Source: Nonomuraea aurantiaca
GTDB taxonomy: Bacteria > Actinomycetota > Actinomycetes > Streptosporangiales > Streptosporangiaceae
DNA length: 64,000 nucleotides
Assembly (NCBI RefSeq): GCF_020215705.1
Contig: NZ_JAIWNB010000003.1
Coordinates: 372,001 to 436,000 of the forward strand
Direction: 5' to 3'
Program-made: the position numbers and the translations under genes
The notes under the pieces: generated by a model
What the model was told of the DNA's origin: nothing
The model's database searches: none
Seen by the model: the letters and a program-made list of their open reading frames with translations, nothing else
Shown: positions 26,190 through 34,741 of the stretch, one piece after another
Layout: each line of letters starts with the position of its first letter
Position numbering within the stretch: the first letter of the stretch is position 1

Positions 26190-28286
26190 ATGCGCGTCGA
26201 GGAGCTGTCCGCGGCCGAGCGCCGGGTGTGGGAGGCGTTCCCCCGGGGCGAGCTGGTCGACTTCCGCACCGGGAAACCGGACGAGGACGCCCCGGCGACC
26301 GGCGCGAGCTGGGGCCCGGAGCGGACGGTCCGCGCCGGAGTGATCGCCGAGCTCCTGCTGCGGGAGGAATCAGCGCGATCACCCGCGCTGCGGGAGGAAA
26401 CGAAGCGGTTACCGGCCCAGGGGGAGGAATCGGCGCGGTTTTCGGCCCTGCGCCTCAAGGGCGCGCGCGTCACCGAGCTCCTGGACCTGACCCACGCCAC
26501 CATCACCCACCCGGCGCGGTTCCTCTCCTGCGACTTCGAGCAGGTGCCGCGCCTGTACTGGGCCCGCTGCCAGCAGCTGAGCTTCACCGGGTCCCGGCTG
26601 CCCGGCCTGTCGGCGTCGAACGCCCAGATCGGCGGTCACCTGAGGCTGGAGCGATGCCTGTTCACCGGGCGGGTGGAGCTGCGCGGCGCCCACATCGCGG
26701 GCAGCCTGACGCTCGACCACGCCCAGGTGCGGGCGCCGGAGCCGGCGATCGACTGCGACCGGCTCCAGGCCGACCGCGGGATCGCCGCCATCGGGTTGCG
26801 GGCCGAGGGCCACGTGCGGCTGTCCAACGTCAAGGTCGGCGGTACGTTGATCATGGACGATGCCCGGCTGACCGCCACCGACCGGCATGCCCTGACGCTG
26901 GACGGGCTCGTCGCCGACGGCAACGTGTTCTGCCGGTGCATGACGGTCGCCGGGATGATCAGCCTGCGCAACGCCCGCGTGACCGGGCCCTTCGCCCTGA
27001 CCGGCACCACCATCGACCATCCCGGCGAGATGGCCTTACGCGGCTCGCGGATCACCGCCGAAGGCGGCCTGTACCTGGGCGGGACTTTCGCCGCGACCGG
27101 CACGGTACGGCTGGCGGACTCCCGCGTCGACCGTGAGCTCAACCTGACCGGCGCCCACCTGGACAACCCCGGCGGCGACGCGCTCCAGGCAGAGGAGGTC
27201 CAGGTCGAGGGCACGATCGAGGCGCGCGGGCTCACCGCGCGCGGCCGGGTCGACCTGTCCCAGGCCCGCGTCACCGGATCTCTGCGCCTGGCCGGCGCCG
27301 ACCTCTCCGCTCCGGGCAAGGTGGCGCTGGACGCCGACGGCGTCTCCATCGGCGGCGCGCTGTCCTGCGTCGACGGGTTCCGGTCCGAAGGCGTGGTACG
27401 GCTGGTCGACGCCACCATCGGCACGATCACCGACTTCAGCGGCGCCCGCCTGAGCAATCCCGGCGGCAAGACGCTGGACGCGGCCGCGGCGACCATCGGC
27501 AGCGGGCTGTTCTGCGGGCACGGCTTCGCCTCCGACGGCGAGATCACGCTGATCGGCACCCAGGTCCGCCGGCACGTGTACTTCAACGACGCCACACTCA
27601 CCAACCCCGGCGGCCGGGCGCTGGCGGCCTGGCAGTTAGAGGCCAGTGAGCTGTACCTACGCCCGAAGTCGGCCCCCGAAGGCACCGTCGACCTGCGGCA
27701 TGCCCGCATCGGGGTGCTGCGCGACGACCCCGCCACCTGGTCCCCGCGCCGGCAGGACGGCCTGACGTACGAGGCACTGGATCCCACGCTGCCCGCCGCC
27801 CGGCGGCTGGCCTGGCTAGAGGACGGCTCGGACGAGTACGTGCCGCAGCCGTACGAGCAGCTGGCCAACACGTATCGGCGGCTCGGGCACGACGAGGACG
27901 CCCGCACGGTCCTGCTGGCCAAGCAGCGGCGGCGGCGCGCCACGCTGCCCAGGCCCGCCCGCGCGTGGGGCGTGCTGCAGGACATCACGGTCGGCTACGG
28001 CTACCGGCCGCTGCGCGCCGCCGCCTGGTTCGTCGCGCTGCTGGTCGTGGGGGCCACGGTGTTCGCGCTCGACCGCCCGCCGCCCGCCGAGGCGGGCAAG
28101 GGGCCCGTGTTCAACGCCGTGGTGTACGCCCTGGACCTGCTGTTCCCGTTGATCGACTTCGGCCAGGAGAAGGCGTTCCAGCCGGTCGGCGGCGCTCAGT
28201 GGGTCGCCTACGGCCTGGTGCTGGCGGGCTGGATCCTGGTCACGACGATCGTCACCGGCATCACCCGAGCGCTGTCCCGTCAATGA
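26190..28286 (+). CDS. Membrane-anchored repeat protein, unknown function
   Basis: 698 residues. About 95-560 consist of degenerate repeats with patterns such as GxLxLxGAxLxNPGGxALxAxxxxV (for example LNLTGAHLDNPGGDALQAEEV and TDFSGARLSNPGGKTLDAAAA), which suggest a beta-solenoid. After a Tyr-rich helical segment (YEQLANTYRRLGHDEDARTVLLAKQRRRR) come three hydrophobic segments at the C-terminus (AAAWFVALLVVGATVFAL, VVYALDLLFPLI, YGLVLAGWILVTTIVTGI). Similar proteins are often labelled membrane-associated oxidoreductase without support; I see no redox motif. A 30-bp tandem repeat lies in its N-terminal coding region. The start follows the dead kinase gene by 34 bp. Confidence 0.75.
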   Translation: MRVEELSAAERRVWEAFPRGELVDFRTGKPDEDAPATGASWGPERTVRAGVIAELLLREESARSPALREETKRLPAQGEESARFSALRLKGARVTELLDLTHATITHPARFLSCDFEQVPRLYWARCQQLSFTGSRLPGLSASNAQIGGHLRLERCLFTGRVELRGAHIAGSLTLDHAQVRAPEPAIDCDRLQADRGIAAIGLRAEGHVRLSNVKVGGTLIMDDARLTATDRHALTLDGLVADGNVFCRCMTVAGMISLRNARVTGPFALTGTTIDHPGEMALRGSRITAEGGLYLGGTFAATGTVRLADSRVDRELNLTGAHLDNPGGDALQAEEVQVEGTIEARGLTARGRVDLSQARVTGSLRLAGADLSAPGKVALDADGVSIGGALSCVDGFRSEGVVRLVDATIGTITDFSGARLSNPGGKTLDAAAATIGSGLFCGHGFASDGEITLIGTQVRRHVYFNDATLTNPGGRALAAWQLEASELYLRPKSAPEGTVDLRHARIGVLRDDPATWSPRRQDGLTYEALDPTLPAARRLAWLEDGSDEYVPQPYEQLANTYRRLGHDEDARTVLLAKQRRRRATLPRPARAWGVLQDITVGYGYRPLRAAAWFVALLVVGATVFALDRPPPAEAGKGPVFNAVVYALDLLFPLIDFGQEKAFQPVGGAQWVAYGLVLAGWILVTTIVTGITRALSRQ
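26358..26447 (+). repeat. In-frame 30-bp tandem repeat, three units
   Basis: Residues 57-86 are three 10-residue units, LREESARSPA, LREETKRLPA and QGEESARFSA, encoded by diverged 30-bp copies. They insert extra sequence ahead of LRLKGARVTEL, where the beta-solenoid starts. The length is a multiple of three, so the frame is kept. Confidence 0.7.
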
Positions 28287-28290
28287 TCCG

Positions 28291-29304
28291 TCACGGGACG
28301 ATGAGGGCCTGCCACGACGGCGGCATGTTACGGGCCACCTCGATCCCCGAGAACACCGACGGCTCCTGCGGACCGTGCTTCTTCGCCCACGCGGCCATCT
28401 GCGCGAGTCCGTCGGCCAGCGGCACCGACCCCGTCCCGACGCCGAGCAGGTCGCGGGCCTTGTCATGGGAGGAGTAGGCGTGCACCACCTCGTGCCGCGC
28501 CGGAAGATGCCGGACCCGCAGCGGCGCGTCCATGGCCGCCGCCACCGCGCCCGCCAGTTCGTTGACCGTGTACGGCCGGTCGCCGCCGATGTTGAAGGTC
28601 TCCCCGTAGGCCCGCGGGTTGCCGATGGACCGGGCGATCGGCAGCGCGACGTCGTCGATGTGGCTGAAGGCCCTGGTCTGCTCGCCGTCCCCGAAGACGG
28701 TGCACTCCTCGCCGCGCAGGATCTGGTTCATGAAGATGCCGATGACGTTGCGGTAGCGGTCGCCGATGTTCTGCCGCTCGCCGTAGACGTTGTGCGGGCG
28801 GAAGATGACGTACGGCAGCCCGAACATCTCGTGCGTGACCTTCAGCTCCTGCTCGACCGCGTATTTGGCGATGCCGTACGGGTCCACGGGCGCGGGCGTC
28901 AGGTCTTCGGTCATCGGCGGCTCCGCGTGGCCGTACACGGCGATGGAGGAGGTGAAGACGAAGCACCGGACGGTCCCGGCGTTGACCGCCGCGTTGATGA
29001 GGTTGACGCTGCCGATCACGTTGTTGGTGTAGTTGTAGCGCTTGATGAAGTGACTCAGTCCCTCGGCGGCGTACGCGGCCAGGTGGAAGACGTAGTCGAA
29101 CCGCCACTCCGCGAACAGCGCGTCCACCACCTCGGCGTCGCAGACGCTGCCCTGATGGAAGTGGGCGCCCTCCGGGACGTTGGCCGGGTCGCCGCCGGAG
29201 AGGTCGTCGAGCACCACCACGCGATGGCCGGCCCGGAGCAGGTCGGCCGCCACGTGCGAGCCGATGAAACCCGCGCCGCCGGTGACCAGCGAGGTATGCG
29301 TCAT
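28291..29304 (-). CDS. NAD-dependent sugar-nucleotide epimerase (GalE-like extended SDR)
   Basis: 337 residues. NAD-binding TGGAGFIGSH (8-17); catalytic T118-S-S and Y143-x3-K147 (DPYGIAKYAVE); FRPHNVYGERQNIGDRYRNV and FGDGEQTRAFSHIDDV are typical of UDP-glucose 4-epimerase and related sugar-nucleotide enzymes. It probably supplies a UDP-sugar such as UDP-galactose or its N-acetyl or uronic form to the glycan pathway. Last gene of the nine-gene minus-strand operon; its start overlaps the flippase stop as ATGA. Confidence 0.88.
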   Translation of the reverse strand: MTHTSLVTGGAGFIGSHVAADLLRAGHRVVVLDDLSGGDPANVPEGAHFHQGSVCDAEVVDALFAEWRFDYVFHLAAYAAEGLSHFIKRYNYTNNVIGSVNLINAAVNAGTVRCFVFTSSIAVYGHAEPPMTEDLTPAPVDPYGIAKYAVEQELKVTHEMFGLPYVIFRPHNVYGERQNIGDRYRNVIGIFMNQILRGEECTVFGDGEQTRAFSHIDDVALPIARSIGNPRAYGETFNIGGDRPYTVNELAGAVAAAMDAPLRVRHLPARHEVVHAYSSHDKARDLLGVGTGSVPLADGLAQMAAWAKKHGPQEPSVFSGIEVARNMPPSWQALIVP

Positions 29305-30536
29305 GACAAGGACTCCTTCGCAACAGGGTGAGGGGAGAGCGTGCGCCGCGGCCGGAGCCAGCGCAGGAGAACCGCCGCGTGGACGAGCGCGCCGACGGCC
29401 AGCACGCCCACCGCGCCGAGCGCCCCGGCCCAGGGCACGACGACGGACGCCAGCACCACGACCGCCGCCAGCGACACCACCGCGCCCACCGCGGTGACGC
29501 GCAGCGCCAGGGGAGTGGCGTTCTCCATCAGGTAACTGGCGCTGCCCACCGCGAAGATGATCGGCACGCAGGCCACGTACAGGACGACGACCCCCAGATC
29601 GCCGAGCGGGCGCAGCAGGAGCGGCGCCGCGCAGGAGACGGCCGCCACGTAGGGGGTCCCGGCGAGCAGCAGCAGGCGGAGCCAGTGGGACAGCCGGTCG
29701 TAGGCCGCGGACAGGTCCCGCTGGTGCAGCGCTTGGGAGACACCGGGCTGCAGGACGCGCAGCAGGTAGGCGAACGCGTTGAGCAGCGTCCCCGAGGCGA
29801 CGGAGGCCATGTAGAGTCCGGTGCTCTCCGCCTGCGCTCCGCTGACCGAGAGCGTCACGAACAGCAGGCTCATCGACACTCCCGCGACCACGTCGGGGAT
29901 CGCCATCAGCAGGGACGTCCCCACCGCGACGCGTACGAGGACCCGGCGCCGCAGCCCGGCGAAACCCGGCCGCAACCCGGTCAGCAGCACCACGTTGAGC
30001 ACGGACACGTTCGTCAGGCACAGGGCCAGGAACACCGTGGGCGAGGCGTGCCCGGTCGCCGCCGCCCCGGTCCAGCAGGCCAGTCCCGTGGCCAGGACGA
30101 GATGGTTGGCCACGTCCCGCCCCGGCCGGCCGACGGCCCGGCTCAGGCCGACCAGCACCTGGTTGCCGCCGATGCCGATCGCGTACAGACCGGCCAGCCC
30201 GGCCAGGAGCCACGGCCCGTTGTGCCCGAACAGCAGCACACCCGCCAGGACCGCGATCGCGACCACCAGCAGCAGCCCGGCCAGCGCCACGAAGACGCCG
30301 ACCAGCAGGCCGACGGTGTGCCGCGCCCTCGGGATCAGCTTCAGGGCGCACTTCTCGATGCCGATCGACGCGAGCGGCGTCAGGAACGCCGCGCCGCCCA
30401 TCGCCTGGGCGTATCCGGCGTAGTCTCCGGAACTCCAGGTCGCCAGGAGCACGACGTTGGCCAGCAGGAGCGTGCCCCGGAAGGCGGCCCGCCCGCCGAG
30501 CAGCACCATGAGCTGCCTGGGTGCCGCGAGCCTCAT
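29301..30536 (-). CDS. Polysaccharide flippase-like membrane protein (MOP/Wzx type)
   Basis: 411 residues with about 12 hydrophobic helices in the pattern of Wzx/MATE-like lipid-linked oligosaccharide flippases (GTLLLANVVLLATWSSGDYAGYAQAMGG, GIEKCALKLIPRA, FAYLLRVLQPGVSQALHQRD). It probably moves the lipid-linked product of this cluster across the membrane. No clear Wzy polymerase or ligase gene is in the operon, so the product might be a single repeat unit or glycolipid. It overlaps both neighbours by 4 bp. Confidence 0.8.
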   Translation of the reverse strand: MRLAAPRQLMVLLGGRAAFRGTLLLANVVLLATWSSGDYAGYAQAMGGAAFLTPLASIGIEKCALKLIPRARHTVGLLVGVFVALAGLLLVVAIAVLAGVLLFGHNGPWLLAGLAGLYAIGIGGNQVLVGLSRAVGRPGRDVANHLVLATGLACWTGAAATGHASPTVFLALCLTNVSVLNVVLLTGLRPGFAGLRRRVLVRVAVGTSLLMAIPDVVAGVSMSLLFVTLSVSGAQAESTGLYMASVASGTLLNAFAYLLRVLQPGVSQALHQRDLSAAYDRLSHWLRLLLLAGTPYVAAVSCAAPLLLRPLGDLGVVVLYVACVPIIFAVGSASYLMENATPLALRVTAVGAVVSLAAVVVLASVVVPWAGALGAVGVLAVGALVHAAVLLRWLRPRRTLSPHPVAKESLS

Positions 30537-31813
30537 GCGGGCGGCGAGCCGTAATCGGAGGTGACGAATCTGCCCTTGCCACCGGCGGTGATCTCGACGG
30601 TCTCGGCGGGCACCACCTCCAGCGGGAACTCGCCGCCGGCCAGGCCGAAGAGCTTGTCCCGTACGGTCGCCAGCACCTCGCCCGGCGGGTCGGCGCTGGG
30701 CACGACGTGCACCCGCACCAGCCCCGCCGTGTCCTGGCGGACGAAGCACTCGCTGATGCCCGGATGGGTGGCGGCCAGGTGGAGGAAGGCGTCGGGGTAG
30801 AGCCGCTCGCCCGACGGGAGCGTGACGTAGTCGTTGCTGCGCCCGGTGGTGAGCCGCAGAGTGCGGAACCGGCGGCCGCAGCGGCAGCGGCCCGGCTCGA
30901 TGAGGCCGATGTCGCCCAGGCTGTAACGCAGCAGCGGCATGGCCCGCTCCATGAAGGCGGTGACGACCACCTGCCCGGCCTCGCCGTCAGGGACCGGGTC
31001 GCCCGCCGCGTCGACGATCTCGCAGTAGACGCGGTCCTCGCCCAGGTGCGCGCGGCCGTAGCGGCAGTCGTAGGTGACGTTGAGCACCTCGAAGGCCGAG
31101 TACTCGTCGAAGACGGGAGCGCCGAACCGCTCGGCGAACATCGCCCGGTGCTCGGGCAGCAACAGCTCCGACTCGGTCATGACGATGCGCAGGGTCCGCC
31201 GCAGCCGGGCGAGCTCCTCCGGGGTGAGCTCGCGCAGCAGGGCCCGCAGGTGCACGGGGTAGCCGATCAGCACCTTGGGCCGGTTGGCCAGGAGCTCCGC
31301 CTTGATCTCGCGCATCGGCCGGTGGGACAGGATCACGTGCCGCCGGAACAGCCCGAACCGCTCGAACATCCGGGCGGGCGGCGCGAACGGCCGGATATGG
31401 CTGAGCCGGTCCGTCGGCAGGTAGCGGCCCGTCGCCAGGAACCGCCGCACGCAGGCCGCCATGTGGTAGTCGTGGCTGTCGCGGTCGTGCAGGATCCGCA
31501 CCCGGCGGCCGGTGCTGCCGCTCGTCTGGAAGGACAGGCACCGATCCTGGTCGACGCCGTCGGCGAGCAGCCGGTCCAGCGGCTGCTCGCGCAGCACCCG
31601 CTTGTCCAGCACCGGCAGCTCGGCCAGCTCGGACAGGTCGCGGAGCGGGCCGCCGCGCGCGTAGCGGGGGTCCTCGCGGTAGTAGGGCACCCGGGTACGC
31701 GCCAGCTCCAGCATCCGGTTGAGCCCGCGAAGCTGGTGACGGCGCAGCCCCGCCGCGCCGCCGTACTGCCGCGCGATGCTGAGCGGGACGTAGCCCGCCT
31801 CCCGGATGATCAT
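30533..31813 (-). CDS. CapK/PaaK-like adenylate-forming enzyme (first of two)
   Basis: 426 residues of the phenylacetate-CoA ligase-like ANL subfamily seen in capsule loci (CapK). The nucleotide loop is SFQTSGSTGRRVRI (94-107), A5-like motif DEYSAFEVLNV (236-246) and A7-like motif LLRYSLGDIG (294-303). Four cysteines in EPGRCRCGRRF with a DCRYG segment suggest a small metal site, as in PaaK relatives. It should adenylate a carboxylic acid and pass the acyl group to CoA, an amine or a hydroxyl in the surface glycan pathway. The acceptor is unknown. ATG 31813 lies 2 bp after the preceding stop. Confidence 0.82.
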   Translation of the reverse strand: MIIREAGYVPLSIARQYGGAAGLRRHQLRGLNRMLELARTRVPYYREDPRYARGGPLRDLSELAELPVLDKRVLREQPLDRLLADGVDQDRCLSFQTSGSTGRRVRILHDRDSHDYHMAACVRRFLATGRYLPTDRLSHIRPFAPPARMFERFGLFRRHVILSHRPMREIKAELLANRPKVLIGYPVHLRALLRELTPEELARLRRTLRIVMTESELLLPEHRAMFAERFGAPVFDEYSAFEVLNVTYDCRYGRAHLGEDRVYCEIVDAAGDPVPDGEAGQVVVTAFMERAMPLLRYSLGDIGLIEPGRCRCGRRFRTLRLTTGRSNDYVTLPSGERLYPDAFLHLAATHPGISECFVRQDTAGLVRVHVVPSADPPGEVLATVRDKLFGLAGGEFPLEVVPAETVEITAGGKGRFVTSDYGSPPA

Positions 31814-31815
31814 CG

Positions 31816-32508
31816 CTACGCGCTCTCCGTGCGGGTCTGGAGCGCCTTCGGCGTGAGCCTGCGGCCCAGCGACTCCCACCAGCGCTGCGGGCTGAGGAAG
31901 ATGACGAGCGCCAGCACCACGTGTACGGCGATGAAGGCGTACGCCTCGTACTTGCTCGGCGCGTGGCCGATGAACACGCTCATGTGCGTGGCCCACTCCC
32001 ACACCTCGGGGATGGTGCTGTACGCGGGATCGACGTGGTTGTTGACCGTCAGGAACGCCAGATCCTCCAGGCCCGACAGCATCAGCAGCAGCATGCCGTA
32101 GCCGAGCCTGCGTACCGTCCCCGCCGAGCCGCCGCCCAGCCGGAACGCCATGGCGAGGGAGACGATGATCAACGGGGTCAGGGTGAGGACGTGGTAGTAG
32201 AGGTCGTAGTACGCCTCCCTGGTGCCGGCCACCTCGGACCCGAAGAAGAAGATCTTGGGCACGAAGTAGAGGAAGTACACCAGGAACGCCGCCGGGATCG
32301 CCAGCACGGGCAGCCGGAGACGCCGGGCCCACTCCACATCGAGCCGGGATATGGCCTCCGTGGCGAGGACGAAGGGCAGCAGCTTCACCAGGAAGATCCA
32401 CAGCGACTTCACCTGGCGGTCGTGCGGCAGCCCGAACCAGACGAACGCCGCCGCCAGGACGGCCAGCGCCGCGAAGATCAGGAAGCCGAGGTGCTTGCGG
32501 GGGATCAT
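31816..32508 (-). CDS. Six-helix membrane protein, unknown
   Basis: 230 residues with about six hydrophobic helices (LIFAALAVLAAAFVWFGL, FLVKLLPFVLATEAI, PVLAIPAAFLVYFLYFV, YHVLTLTPLIIVSLAMAF, GYGMLLLMLSGLEDLAFL, AFIAVHVVLALVIFL). Charged or polar residues next to helices (DLYYHV, GLEDLAF, NNHVDPAY, HAPSKYEAY) hint at a membrane enzyme or binding pocket rather than a simple anchor. I do not recognise the family. It sits between the ATP-grasp and CapK-like genes and overlaps the former by 4 bp, so it is part of the same pathway. Confidence 0.7.
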   Translation of the reverse strand: MIPRKHLGFLIFAALAVLAAAFVWFGLPHDRQVKSLWIFLVKLLPFVLATEAISRLDVEWARRLRLPVLAIPAAFLVYFLYFVPKIFFFGSEVAGTREAYYDLYYHVLTLTPLIIVSLAMAFRLGGGSAGTVRRLGYGMLLLMLSGLEDLAFLTVNNHVDPAYSTIPEVWEWATHMSVFIGHAPSKYEAYAFIAVHVVLALVIFLSPQRWWESLGRRLTPKALQTRTESA

Positions 32509-33713
32509 TCTGAACCTCTCGTATCAGGCTCGATCACGAACCGGAGGGTGCGCAGTGCTTCGTCCAGAGCCGTTTCCAGCTGCTCACGCGTGTCGGCGAC
32601 CATGACCAGGTAGCCGAGCTTGTGGCCGGCCTGCGTGTAGGCGCGTACGTGCTCGCCCACCGTCTTGAACACCTGGACGTCGACGACCTCGGGCATCCGC
32701 CGGAGCGCCTCCAGGCCCTCGATGGCGGTGAGCACCCCGTCGACGTCGGCGGCCAGGATGCGCAGCACGGCCGTTCTGCGGCGCGAGACGCTGATCCGCA
32801 GCGGCTCGCCCAGGGCCAGCCGGATGGCCGCCTCGACGGTGTTCAGCCCGAACGCGTGCTGGACCATCAGCGGCATGCCGTTGCCGCCCAGCCTGGCGCC
32901 CATCTCGATGAAGCAGATGTCGCCGCCGGGCGTGAGGACGAAGTCGAAGTTGACCGGCCCGTGCCGGTGGCCGACGGCCGCGCAGATCGCGGCGACCGCC
33001 GCGCTCAGCCGCGCGTGCACGTCGTCGTCCAGGTCGGCGGGGACGATGTGGGACAGGCTGATCATCGCCGGTGGTCCGGTGATGGTCCGGTCGGTGACCG
33101 CCATGAAGGCGAGCTCGCCGTCGGCGAAGAAGGACTCCACGGCGCAGTGCCGCCCGGCCACCAGCTCCTCGACGATCACCTGCCGGGAGAAGGAGTACTT
33201 CCAGGCGTGCTCGATGGCGCCCACCAGCCCGGCGGGACCGTCGAGCACGGTGATGCCCTTGCTGCCCGAGGAGTCGGCCGGCTTGACGATCAGCGGATAG
33301 CCCAGGCGGTCCGCCGCGTCGGTGAGCTCGTCGATGCCGTCGTGCTGGGCGTGGCGGTAGGTGGGCAGGCCCAGGCGGCCGACCACCTCGCGGAAGAACC
33401 CCTTGTCCACTGAGCAGCGCAGCGCGTCGGGCGCGGGCTGGTGGGCGGTGCGGTAGAGGCGGCTCAGCTCGGCGACCGCCTCCTGGGCCGCGTCGCTGGC
33501 CGGCGAGATGACCGCCGCCACGTCGATCGGGCCCAGCGCCTGGGCGATCCCCTCCGGATCCCGGCTGGTCATGCAGAGGAACTGGTCGGCCTCGGCGGCA
33601 CCCAGGGCGTCCGGGCGCTGGTCCACGCCGATCACCCGGTAGCCGAGCCGGCGGCCCTCGCGGTAGGCGGGGAGCTGGTCCTCGCCGCCGCCGAGCACGA
33701 TGAGGTTTCTCAT
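32505..33713 (-). CDS. ATP-grasp carboxylate-amine ligase
   Basis: 402 residues with the ATP-grasp fold. Pre-ATP-grasp Rossmann-like part 1-95 (MRNLIVLGGGEDQLPAYREG); ATP-binding VKPADSSGSKGI (143-154) and VIVEELVAGRHCAVESFF; metal and ATP residues in GPVNFDFVL and ICFIEMGARLGGNGMP (E270, N278). The C-terminal domain (YLVMVADTREQLETALDEAL) matches carbamoyl-phosphate-synthase/BtrJ-like ligases. It probably couples an amino acid or amine to a carboxylate through an acyl phosphate. In this operon that suggests amide decoration of a uronic acid or acyl chain, which is an inference. ATGA overlaps on both sides. Confidence 0.88.
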   Translation of the reverse strand: MRNLIVLGGGEDQLPAYREGRRLGYRVIGVDQRPDALGAAEADQFLCMTSRDPEGIAQALGPIDVAAVISPASDAAQEAVAELSRLYRTAHQPAPDALRCSVDKGFFREVVGRLGLPTYRHAQHDGIDELTDAADRLGYPLIVKPADSSGSKGITVLDGPAGLVGAIEHAWKYSFSRQVIVEELVAGRHCAVESFFADGELAFMAVTDRTITGPPAMISLSHIVPADLDDDVHARLSAAVAAICAAVGHRHGPVNFDFVLTPGGDICFIEMGARLGGNGMPLMVQHAFGLNTVEAAIRLALGEPLRISVSRRRTAVLRILAADVDGVLTAIEGLEALRRMPEVVDVQVFKTVGEHVRAYTQAGHKLGYLVMVADTREQLETALDEALRTLRFVIEPDTRGSE

Positions 33714-34741
33714 GTGACGTTCTCCCAGACCTCGGTGGCGACGTAGGGGGTGTCGTAGCCGTACAGGGCCTCGTCCGCGCGGATCGGGATGTTGGCCTCC
33801 CTGATCTGGTAGCGGGGCGCGCCGATCGCCTGGACGCGCATCATCCGGACCAGATAGCGGGCGACCACCGCGAGCGTGACGAGCGTGACCAGGCCGGTGA
33901 CCAGGCTGGCCTCCGCCAGCTCGGTCGGGCCGAACCGGCCCGCCAGCGCCAGCGCCAGGATGGCCACCCCGATCACCACCATGGCGGTGGCCAGCGCGCT
34001 CAGCCAGACCAGCGGCCGGAAGGAGAACCCGACGAAGAGCTCGATCGCGTGGGCGGCCAGCTTGCGCAGGTTCCACTTGCCCTGGCCGTCCAGGCGCGGG
34101 CGGTGCGAGGTGGGCAGCGTCGTGTAGCGGGCGCCGAGCAGCGGCGCGGTGGCGATGAAGTACGGCGTGGAGAGCCGGCTGTCCACCACCTTGCGCGCCA
34201 CGCTGGTCTTGACGATGCGGAACACCGACGCGCCGGGCGGCAGCTCGATGCCCAGCCAGCGGCGGGCGAACGTCTGGTGGCCGCGGGTGCCGAGCCGCCG
34301 GTACCAGGCGTCCTGCCGGTTCTCGCGGACCGCGAACACCACGTCGTAGCCCTCGAGTGCCTTGTCCACCAGGCGGTGCATCTCGTGGGGAGGGGACTGG
34401 AGATCGGCGTCGAACTGCACGGTCCACGGTTTCGAGGCGTACTTGAACCCGGCGGAGAACGCCGCCTCCAGCCCGAAGTTGCGGGCGAAGGAGAGGTACT
34501 TCACCCGGGGGTCCTCGGCGGCGAAGCCCTTGATCGCCTCAAGGGTGCCGTCCGTGCTCCCGTCGTCGACGAAGAGCAGCTCGACATCGTCGTAGGCGGC
34601 CAGCTCGGAGCGGATCTCCCGGTACGCCCGCTCGACGCACGCGATCTCGTTGTAACACGGGATCATGGCGGTGATGCCGGGCCTGGGGCGGTTCGCCGCT
34701 TTCGTGGCCGGTGGCTTCTCTCTCAGGGTGGAATCAGACAT
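33710..34741 (-). CDS. Family 2 glycosyltransferase (DPM1/ArnC-like) with two TM helices
   Basis: 343 residues. GT-A domain with AMIPCYNE, LLFVDDGSTDGT, YLSFARNFGLEAAFSAGF and VQFDADLQSPP, typical of polyprenyl-phosphate sugar transferases, followed by two transmembrane segments (LVWLSALATAMVVIGVAILALALAG and ASLVTGLVTLVTLAVVARYLV). It should transfer a sugar from a nucleotide sugar to polyprenyl phosphate at the membrane. It overlaps the ATP-grasp gene by 4 bp and the second CapK-like gene by 8 bp. Confidence 0.9.
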   Translation of the reverse strand: MSDSTLREKPPATKAANRPRPGITAMIPCYNEIACVERAYREIRSELAAYDDVELLFVDDGSTDGTLEAIKGFAAEDPRVKYLSFARNFGLEAAFSAGFKYASKPWTVQFDADLQSPPHEMHRLVDKALEGYDVVFAVRENRQDAWYRRLGTRGHQTFARRWLGIELPPGASVFRIVKTSVARKVVDSRLSTPYFIATAPLLGARYTTLPTSHRPRLDGQGKWNLRKLAAHAIELFVGFSFRPLVWLSALATAMVVIGVAILALALAGRFGPTELAEASLVTGLVTLVTLAVVARYLVRMMRVQAIGAPRYQIREANIPIRADEALYGYDTPYVATEVWENVT

